This document shows positions 58,601 through 64,000 of a stretch of DNA of 64,000 nucleotides, piece after piece. The DNA lies in NCBI GenBank assembly GCA_016490735.1, contig JAEMWC010000154.1, positions 660,001-724,000 on the forward strand. Reading direction: 5' to 3'. The notes below the pieces were generated by a model. It was not told the origin of the DNA, made no database searches, and was given only the letters and a program-made list of their open reading frames with translations. The first letter of the stretch is position 1; every line of letters begins with the position of its first letter. Made by a program: the position numbers and the translations under genes. The stretch is from Pachyseris speciosa (lineage: Eukaryota; Cnidaria; Anthozoa; Scleractinia; Pachyseridae).

Positions 58601-61600
58601 CACAGCCATTTGTGGAGCAGAACGCCTGCTGAATTCCAGACCCATAACCTACATAAGCTCAGACCCTGACGACCTTTCTCCACTGACTCCACGTCACTTT
58701 CTCATCGGAGAGATTGGAGGCTCATTTGCTCCTGAAGCAGTGGACAAAGAAGAAGTCCTTAACCCCAGGAAAAGATGGCATCGCGTACAGCAGCTCCTAG
58801 GGCAGTTTTGGTTTTGGAGTTCCTTCCAAGCCTTAACGTCAGGAAGAAATGGCTTCACCCCAGGCACAATTTGAAGGAAGGTGATGTGGTATTAATAGGG
58901 ACTTTAAGCATTGACAACGGGAACGGCAACAGCGACTGAAAAACCGAGAAAATACTGGGGAGAGGACACGGTTGTGGAGTGAAATTGAAAGCAGTTAAGA
59001 AGCCGCCGAAGACGCCAACTTCTCTCGAAATATTCCTTCGCGTTCAGCCATTTTAATGATGATATGACCGATGTAGATTTTTTACCGTTGTACAAACTGA
59101 ATACGTCAACAAATCAGTGCTGGAGAACGACAAGTGTTGATTGGAGATTAGATATCACATTTTTAGCCGAGGTAATGTAATAAAATAAAATAAAATAAAT
59201 AAAATCACCAATATATTACCTAGAAGTAGCGACTAGATTAACATGAACTCAATTGAAATGTTCTGCATCGAAGGCCGGGATTTGCGAGAAACGCTTTAGC
59301 AGTACGAGCATGCATGTCAATTTCCATATCTTTACATCTAGGAATTTGAACTGAAAACTACGATATGATAGATAATTTTGGATGTTAGTTTTGAGCAACA
59401 CTGATGACTAGTTATTTTTCTCGGCCAGGTTTAGTGTAAATTAACAGCTCTAGTATTTCGAATGCGAAAAAGTAATGTTAGAGAGAACTGCCGATAAACA
59501 GTGTGAGACTCGCAAATCATTTCTAATTTCGGAGGCATCGGCGCTAGCTGAAACAGCCGACTGATGAAATTTTTTAAGCTTATAGTTTGGGGAAGAAAAT
59601 CAGGCAACAACTTAATGATTCTATTCCATGGTATCTTAAGGTATCAATCCATATTAAAATTATCAATTTGGGGGCAAAAATAGAGCTAAAATATGTGAAA
59701 TGCTACTCACGTTCTCACTCGACACCAAACTAAGCTTTCTCACGTCGGGCCCCGAAGCAGAACGTCAAAATATTTCGCGCCAGACATGCATAATGCGACA
59801 TTTGGGTTTTCCCTCACAGTTTCACGTCCCCGTTGCCGTTCCCGTTGTCGATGCTTAAAGTCCCTAATAGCAGAATCCAACGCAGCCCGTGGAGAGTGGC
59901 CCCTCGGACGCGTGATGGAAGTGTATCCTGGAGAAGATGGACTAGTGAAGGTGGTAAGGGTAAAGTCCAAAAACAGGGAGTACCTGCGTCCCGTCCATCG
60001 TTTGTGTCCCCTTGAGTACGTGGAGGAGAGCTCCGAGCAGTGATGTCTACGGACTGAAGGAGAGTAATGCCAGCAAGTGCAAGTGCTCAAAGATGAGATT
60101 GAACTGTGCTTAAGACAGTGACAGTTTTACTTATTCCTTTTTATTGTTTTTTCCTAGTCTTAGATTTTCCCTTTTGTGAAAGTTAACGAATGCTTCTGCA
60201 TTCGGGAGGGGGATGTGTTTTGGAACGAATATTTGTTTTTTTTTTGCGTTACGTTTGTCAATGCTTAACCAGTTTCGTGACATAATCATGTGATATCAAT
60301 TTACGGGAACACCCCTTTTTCTACCTAGACTCGCAGTCAGCCATTTTGTGAGATTGTGTAATCGCCACGTGTGAGTGAATAAAATAGTGGAATCTTCGAC
60401 TCGATGTTGTTGGTATTGAGATTTTGACCGTTCCAATTCGTGTGGGAACACGAGGCGATCAACGCAAAAGTGATTTATGCGTTAAAATTCGGCAGCATGT
60501 TTACCAAATATTCATTCTCACTTGTTCATCAGTCACGGATATATTACGAACCAACAAGCACAGATGTTACAGCAATTCACCGGTTTCGCAGAGGTTGTGG
60601 GTTCGAATCCCGTACAAGCGGTTTTTTTTTCGTTTTGTTTTGTTTTTGTTTTTGTTTTTTTGGTTTCACTACTGCTTAAGTTGTGTTCATAACTGCAGCG
60701 ATCGTTCACATTATCATCTGTTGTTTACATACATCTGATTCACACAGACGAATCACGAGGAGTACCGCTTAATATTGCTTTGAATGTTTGCCGTGCGCGC
60801 CAATGCAACTTTTCCATGGATTGTGTTCAAGATACTCATTGAAAACGGGCAGACTTCACTTCGTGCCGAATGAATTCTCGGTAGCGTTTCCGAAGTCGAC
60901 CAACTATTTCACGGCTAACAGTAAAAGCAAGCTGGGATTTCATGTCATGAGTGGTTTCAAAAAATGCGCTCTTCAAAATTAATGAACAATGGAAACCTCG
61001 GTGCAGCAGCTAGACAGTTTTCAAAGTCATTTTATAAGGTAGGGTTTTTACTGAAAACAAGTAATAATCTTCCCCAACCCACTGCCCCCCGCGAGAGTTT
61101 TTGACTTCAGACAACGCCCTGTTTGACCGCAATGAATTCTGGGATCATTGTCTACTCCAAGCGTGTACAACAAGACTCTTCCAACATACACTTTTCGCCT
61201 ATAAGTCCAAAAACCACTCTTGCTTTCCAAGCTTTCAGCACGCAACCTTTGAGAAATGGACCAAGACTAGCAACGACGCGTCGCCATTGAGATGAGAGTT
61301 GTTTTCAGACTTTTTCCACCTGGCTTCTACTCTGTACTCCAAAACCCGACAGTCAACTTAAGCTTATATCTCATCGTGATTTGGTAAGCACAGAGAAAAC
61401 GCTAACTGGATTCTTTCAGAAGCGTTAAAAACTTGCGGATCTCCAGACTTTCAATGACATCTTTCGATCACCAGGCGGGAAGGCAAACCGATAATGCAGT
61501 TAATACGTAGCGATCCACAGCTCCAGCACTCACATAAGTTTCGTATCTGATGAGCTTAATCGATGTTTTAACCGCCAAATTTATAGTCTACGTCACACTA

Positions 61601-62928
61601 TCAAACAATCCTTTCTACCCGTCAATCATTTCATGTCCAGTTTTAGTTTTACTCTGCACAAATGTTCACATAATTCATGTATGAATATTAATACGGTGCG
61701 CATACAAATGAGCTTAACTTCATGAAGGGCTGGGGGCATAAACTGCCTATGTGGAATTTTCGGCCGTTTTTTTAGTTCGCTTTTGCATGTGAACTGCATT
61801 TTGATTCAAAAACATTGTCCCGTATTTTTTTCACCGATAGTAATAGTAATAGTAATAGTAATAGTAATAAATCACAATAAATAAATAAAAACAGGCAATC
61901 AGACAGACACAAAATGTTATAGTCCATCTCCACCTACAAATAGCTAATCGTGGTGGGCGGAGCTACAATAATACTGCAGTCCATGGTTTACTTATCAACT
62001 AATCACATTAAAGAATAAATTACAAAGTAAGTACAACTACAACTTAAATCCATTGAGAATTAACAGTAATTATCAGTACAGTCACAATACAAGCTACAAT
62101 AATATCAGATTAAAGGAATGAAAACTCTCAAGGATACGAAAACGAAAACAGGAGGATAAGAAGGTTAAGAAAGTCTAACAAAATATGCTTCGTATACATA
62201 AATTATGTAAAATTTACAATTTCATGCAGAAGAATAAGCATTTCAACATAACCATCCTCAACCTCCATTATTGAGAGTAACAAACCATGTACATGCTTTT
62301 TAAAGGCACTTTTGGGGAGTTGTCAAAATAATTTATGCTTATGCCTCAGCTGTTTATCATCATTATGATTTTTTCTTCAAATACTTAAAGGAGTGATTAC
62401 CCAAAAGTTACCACTCCTTTTTATGTAGGATTGCTAACTCTGAAGAAACACATGAGCCGCCACTTTCAGAACTCTATGGTAAGGACTAAGCTGGTTCCAG
62501 GGCCTACAGGTACAGTACTCACCCAGCCACCTTTCTTTTCTATCCATTCTGCAGTGCTCTCCTGAATAAACCTAAAGCTGTACTCAGCCAACAGTTCAAG
62601 TTGTGAATCATCCATTTCACCTATGATGGCTACTTCACGCGCAAAGTGACACAGCAGTGCCACCTTGGACCACCCAACAATCTGGTGGTCAAACGTGAGG
62701 TGTCTAGCTGCCACACAGAACTGTTCATACGACAGACTTCCTGCTTGCATGATCTTAAGAGGTTCATCCATCAAATTTGGCAACATTTCCATGATTTCTT
62801 GACTAATCTTTTCCAGTCTTGCTGCAACGCGACCCTCTGGAGATAACACTGGTGAAGGAGTGTGGTCATAAAAGTCATTAGGCTGATATGGTGGAATCTT
62901 CAGGACATCTGGTCTCTTGGAGAATTCC
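43472..62928 (-). CDS. BCL2L13: Bcl-rambo/BCL2L13-like Bcl-2 family gene, two exons seen, 5' exons missing
   Basis: The exons on minus are 62523-62928 and 43472-43696. The donor GTGAGT follows GGC-TGG, and the acceptor TTGATAG joins phase 0 to read GGW then AAFDAEDENDII. The Bcl-2 family's conserved intron lies at this same BH2 position. Order: DHTPSPVLSPEG, a degenerate BH3 (ARLEKISQEIMEML), BH1 (VGWSKVALLCHFAREV), BH2 (STAEWIEKKGGW), then a 74-residue tail. That tail ends in a hydrophobic anchor (WLKYGVAAAVGIGVCYSLIR) for the mitochondrial outer membrane. The HTxSPVxSP motif before BH3 and END-I after BH2 favour Bcl-rambo over Bax/Bak. The tail is much shorter than the vertebrate one, and I see no clear LC3-interacting WxxI outside the anchor. 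The 5' exon(s) with the BH4 region lie upstream, probably beyond 64000. The 18.8-kb intron is filled with mobile DNA. Confidence 0.85.
44560..44645. mobile_element. C-tract MITE, truncated third copy
   Basis: Shares GGGGCTTATTAC...AAACCGACTTCC and ends GCTTAAATAGAGCTTTTACG; the left end is not present. Confidence 0.55.
45445..45661. mobile_element. Short MITE at the palindrome's left edge
   Basis: GAAGGGCTGGGGGCATAAAC near 45448 is inverted near 45640-45659 (GTTTATCCCCAGCCCTTC). The right palindrome arm contains only the inner half of this MITE (to 61838), so the duplication break lies inside it. Confidence 0.65.
45828..46838. mobile_element. piggyBac-type MITE, copy A (1011 bp), in the left arm
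   Basis: Flanked by TTAA (45824-45827, 46839-46842). The ends CCCATTGACT and AGTTGCCAATGGG are inverted. The equivalent spot in the right arm is a single TTAA (61556-61559), which fixes the boundaries. Open frames (46532-46930) are shared with copy B but have no transposase motif. Confidence 0.85.
47770..47815 (-). repeat. tRNA-like fragment in the left arm
   Basis: On minus, GAGGTTGTGG followed by a B-box-like TTTCGAATCCCG. Its mirror at 60573-60620 (plus) has GGGTTCGAATCCCG. Only a 3' half is recognisable. Confidence 0.4.
48690..48780 (-). repeat. Degenerate telomere-like tract, left arm
   Basis: CTAACCCTAACCATG, CCTAACCCTATCACTAGCCC and CTCTAACCCTAATG: variants of CCCTAA, mirrored at 49375-49445. 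Confidence 0.75.
49069..49079. other. Palindrome spacer (11 nt)
   Basis: CATTGTTTTCA between CCCTTGGG and CCCAAGGG; this is the symmetry centre. Confidence 0.9.
49375..49445 (+). repeat. Degenerate telomere-like tract, right arm
   Basis: ATTAGGGTTAGAG, then three CTAGGG/ATAGGG units, then GGTTAGGGTTAG. The TTAGGG repeat is the metazoan and cnidarian telomere unit. Confidence 0.75.
50201..50434 (+). repeat. BEL 5' LTR
   Basis: Starts TGTTTGGAACGAATATTTG and ends GTGTGGGAACA. Confidence 0.9.
50439..50455 (+). promoter_or_regulatory. Putative primer-binding site
   Basis: TGGTCCTTCGAGTCGGA begins 4 nt after the LTR; the TGG start complements a tRNA CCA end. I did not assign the tRNA species. 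Confidence 0.6.
50518..51906 (+). pseudogene. gag: BEL gag (DUF1759-type capsid region)
   Basis: Open from ATG 50518-50520 to TGA 51904-51906. The N-terminal half is coiled-coil-rich (KQREAKEAKERLLEMEQEQR). The capsid-like half includes PLPKFSGEDKTDYERKAAFM, RLQNSLTGKALALV and the KLDKKYGGERRLQIKHL segment characteristic of BEL gag. The terminal TGA interrupts what would be gag-pol continuity; after it the same frame resumes briefly. Confidence 0.85.
51907..52490 (+). pseudogene. BEL nucleocapsid zinc-knuckle region, frameshifted
   Basis: The frame after the gag stop reads to 52143; a +1-shifted frame from 51998 carries CCYRCLAAGHQSRDCPNARR, a CCHC knuckle, and a second Cys/His cluster (CGVEECQSTKHSSYLHD). 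One indel separates the two frames. The region is then cut by the piggyBac-type MITE at 52495. Confidence 0.8.
53267..54871 (-). mobile_element. 5'-truncated L1/Tx1-like LINE
   Basis: On minus it ends in a poly(A) tail (T run from 53267 on plus) and is flanked by GGTAGC (53261-53266, 54872-54877), a target duplication. Only the 3' part of ORF2 is present. Confidence 0.85.
53531..54790 (-). pseudogene. LINE ORF2 C-terminal fragment
   Basis: Some 419 codons are open to the stop. Contents: TLISDVENGGLKAPHLESII just after the RT domain, KSREFQYKILNRYLTTNSFL, and a zinc-finger-like C-x2-C...H...C (CSFCHAESESLEHLFISC), as in the zf-RVT region of Tx1/L1-type elements. Upstream, NKIIFNFIWKGKD reads in another frame, so one indel lies near 54773. 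The endonuclease and RT catalytic core are missing. Confidence 0.82.
55130..55391 (+). pseudogene. BEL aspartic protease segment
   Basis: NVMLDPCSTSSYISDDAAEE corresponds to the retropepsin active-site region (normally D-T/S-C/G-S; here DPCS). A TAG at 55389-55391 follows EVKER. The frame reopens right after it (to 55607) with IDIMIGSDHPVF and NLGWVCFGPT. Confidence 0.75.
55392..56950 (+). pseudogene. pol: BEL reverse transcriptase region
   Basis: The frame from about 55600 holds RT landmarks: KVRVVFDATVKHNGKSLND, FLQVELAERD, EFQRLPFGNTASSFLSQYVL, the catalytic YVDDLLDSC, then the Peptidase_A17-type connection (RIKTLGVTWE, TIAALYNPLQFLAPF, WDDILPDDLKTKWEKW). It is entered by a frameshift after TLVEEFRRDSQ and left by another near 56930. 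Confidence 0.88.
56950..58060 (+). pseudogene. pol: BEL RNase H and integrase zinc-binding region
   Basis: PRLELMGAVLSSRLAQNIL and VVFWTDSENVWHWVRNQSRE are RNase H-like, followed by RHIPGPMNPADLPTRG. The integrase H2C2 motif follows: HERLGHGTGVEHVLTELRTR...CPECRR. The frame is lost near 58020-58040. Confidence 0.85.
58030..58875 (+). pseudogene. pol: BEL integrase core with internal 117-bp duplication
   Basis: The core residues are Asp in RVGVDFGGPYF, Asp in CISDNGTNFVG and Glu in HFGGVFEAMIW. The 39-residue block SDEELHTAICGAERLLNSRP...LTPRHF occurs twice in frame (about 58467-58583 and 58584-58700). The frame shifts near 58815, after GQFWFW. Confidence 0.85.
58467..58700 (+). repeat. 117-bp in-frame tandem duplication
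   Basis: The two copies are identical by eye, so the duplication is young relative to the element's other damage. Confidence 0.95.
58898..59864. mobile_element. MITE, 967 bp, inside the BEL integrase tail
   Basis: GGGACTTTAAGCATTGACAA (58898-58917) is inverted at the right end (TTGTCGATGCTTAAAGTCCC). The flanking TAATA (58893-58897, 59865-59869) looks like a 5-bp target duplication. A second inner match, CGTTGCCGTTCCCGTTG, extends the inverted repeat. No coding. Confidence 0.8.
59865..60043 (+). pseudogene. BEL pol C-terminal remnant
   Basis: After the MITE the frame resumes: NAARGEWPLGRVMEVYPGED and VHRLCPLEYVEESSEQ, the usual end of BEL polyproteins. Confidence 0.8.
60204..60213 (+). promoter_or_regulatory. 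Polypurine tract
   Basis: GGGAGGGGGA directly precedes the 3' LTR, as expected for plus-strand priming. Confidence 0.7.
60216..60450 (+). repeat. BEL 3' LTR
   Basis: TGTTTTGGAACGAAT to GTGTGGGAACA; a few substitutions and length changes relative to the 5' LTR. Confidence 0.9.
61839..61872 (+). repeat. (AGTAAT)n microsatellite at the palindrome boundary
   Basis: Five units directly at the point where the inverse homology ends. Confidence 0.85.
62523..62928 (-). CDS. BCL2L13: BCL2L13-like BH3-BH1-BH2 exon
   Basis: 406 bp, acceptor TTTCAACAG (plus 62929-62937), entering in the last base of a codon, then EFSKRPDVLKIPPYQPNDFY. It ends in GGW at donor GTGAGT (62517-62522). The frame past the donor is intronic. 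Confidence 0.88.
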
Positions 62929-64000
62929 CTGTTGAAAGTCAACAGAAAAAAATGTAGAAAGAGTCTGATTATTATACCCACAGAATATGCACATGCTGAA
63001 GGTTGCATGAAAAAATGTATTAGTTAAGAGTAGATGTCAGGACATTAAACGATAAAATGACTCTACAAAATAAACATGTAAGTTATGAACCCTTTGATCA
63101 GACACAAAAGGATTACCCGGTAGTTCAGGTACTGTATTTTCCTTGAATAAGCACCCTACCCTGAATAAGTGCCCACTCCCTCGGCCAAACTAGCAAATAG
63201 GTGCCCCCCCTCAAATAAGCACTTTATTCCCCCCCTCAATTTCTTAAATAGTACGGATTCAAGGAAAACCTGTTTCTGTTGTCACTTGACTTATAATAAT
63301 CTTTATGTTTTAACCACACTGGCATCAGTACATGTAGGAGAGTCACTTCCAGTTATCCTTGTACTTTCAGAGCTCTTTTATGTGCATTAACCAAAACAAA
63401 GTTACAGTTCGTTGAGAAAAACTTAATAAGCGCCCCCTTCAATTAAGCGTCCTCCTTTGAATAAGCATCCCCCTTTTTGGTGGAAATTTTAAATAGGCAC
63501 CTGAGAGCTTAGTTGAGGAAAATATTGGCGGAAATTTTAAATAGGCACCTGAGAGCTTAGTTGAGAAAATATGGTACATTGTAAAAACCATATGGCACTG
63601 CATTGACAAGATTTGTGAGTAACACCAGGAATCTGGATGCTCAGTGTAATATCACACCAAGTTTACTGGTAATTAACTAGGATACCTGCATCATGAATCC
63701 TGATGATACAAAGGACTCTAGCTGGAAATTTTTCCATAAACATGTGACCAATTTTGTGAGTTCATGAATAGTTGTGGTTTCTTTATAATTTTTATCATGA
63801 CATCTGTCATCTCACATCATGTCATGAGCAGGGCTGGTGTAAAAGATTATTATAAATAAAGTGACAATAGAAACAGGTGAGACAACATCCTAGTTAAGCC
63901 ACCTAGAGAACTGTCACTTGATGCTGTGTTAGCTTTCAAATGACGACACAGAGTTGCATAGTTATGCAGTGTTCTACCAAGCTAACAAGCCAACTGGGAG
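62929..64000. other. BCL2L13-like intron with C-tract repeat
   Basis: No further exon recognised. About 63127-63576 is a repeat of GAATAAGCACCC-type modules bounded by inverted TATTTTCCTTGAATAAG and CTTAGTTGAGAAAATA. It contains a 48-bp tandem duplication (about 63479-63575). Confidence 0.5.
63479..63575 (+). repeat. 48-bp tandem duplication
   Basis: GGAAATTTTAAATAGGCACC...TTGAGGAAAATAT occurs twice in a row with one or two differences. Confidence 0.8.

Larger units (their letters stand above)
50201..60450 (+). mobile_element. BEL/Pao LTR retrotransposon (Belpaoviridae-like), 10.25 kb, defective and nested
   Basis: LTRs at 50201-50434 and 60216-60450 differ at only a handful of sites. A CGAGG duplication (50196-50200, 60451-60455) flanks the element; the left palindrome arm has the single site (CCTCG, 47938-47942). 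Order: gag, zinc knuckle, aspartic protease, RT, RNase H, integrase, typical of BEL/Pao. It is broken by a stop after gag, several frameshifts, a stop after the protease segment, a 117-bp duplication in integrase, and insertions at 52495-55125 and 58898-59864. Without insertions it is about 6.6 kb, normal for the family. It cannot make intact proteins. Confidence 0.93.
49080..61838 (-). repeat. Right arm of the giant palindrome, interrupted by the BEL element
   Basis: Inverse of 45530-49068. Removing the BEL insertion (50201-60450 plus the 5-bp duplication) leaves about 2.5 kb, matching the left arm. At 61838 the homology stops within the short MITE and an AGTAAT microsatellite begins. Confidence 0.9.

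Noticed and set aside
62466..62522. Extension of the Bcl-2 frame past GGW (18 more codons to a stop)
   Set aside because: A consensus donor GTGAGT follows GGW, and the downstream exon at 43472-43696 joins in phase with family-like sequence; the extension is intronic.
43472..62928. Assignment as Bax or Bak
   Set aside because: BH1/BH2 alone would allow it, but the HTxSPVxSP motif before BH3, the lack of GD in BH3 and the acidic END-I segment after BH2 fit Bcl-rambo better.

Overview
This is a window of animal nuclear DNA, AT-rich, with spliced genes, many short non-autonomous transposons, microsatellites and nested retrotransposons. The gene set (TIGAR, a Bcl-rambo/BCL2L13-like gene, WH1-domain genes, an intronless RING-NHL gene) together with the repeat style points to a cnidarian, probably a stony coral or sea-anemone relative. 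That assignment is inference; the sequence alone does not name the species.

Layout, left to right. (1) 54-167 (+) is the last exon of an unassigned gene. (2) 3538-14086 (-) is a complete five-exon TIGAR-type histidine phosphatase. I rebuilt it exon by exon as 270 aa with RHG at its N-terminus; its introns hold MITEs, a tRNA-derived SINE and a dead Tc1/mariner element. (3) 18632-19360 (-) and 23433-24311 (+) are two divergently oriented, single-exon, mutually homologous genes, each with an N-terminal WASP-type WH1 (EVH1) domain. The first also has a basic stretch and a CRIB-like motif but no actin-nucleating tail. (4) 29540-34044 is a 4.5-kb DNA transposon of ISL2EU/IS4EU type (AT target duplication, 254-bp terminal inverted repeats). 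It carries a THAP + DDE transposase gene on one strand and a SWIM + YqaJ-exonuclease gene on the other; both appear to begin with a SAP domain encoded inside the inverted repeat. (5) 36739-38385 (-) is an intronless RING/coiled-coil/NHL gene. (6) 43472-62928 (-) holds two exons of a BCL2L13-like gene separated by an 18.8-kb intron.

That intron contains the most unusual structure here: a palindrome of about 2.5-kb arms with an 11-nt spacer (centre 49069-49079). It contains degenerate TTAGGG-like tracts and is not explained by any coding element I recognise. Each arm was later hit by different insertions: a piggyBac-type MITE in the left arm and a 10.2-kb BEL/Pao retrotransposon in the right arm. 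The BEL element was in turn invaded by a second copy of the same piggyBac-type MITE (itself hit by a LINE) and by a third, unrelated MITE. The uninvaded arm preserves the empty target site in both cases, so the order of events can be read directly.

The host genes form no operon-like unit. TIGAR (sugar-phosphate metabolism/redox) and the Bcl-rambo-like gene (mitochondrial outer membrane) are both stress/apoptosis related, but their proximity is probably chance. All statements rest on reading the sequence by eye; no database search was run.
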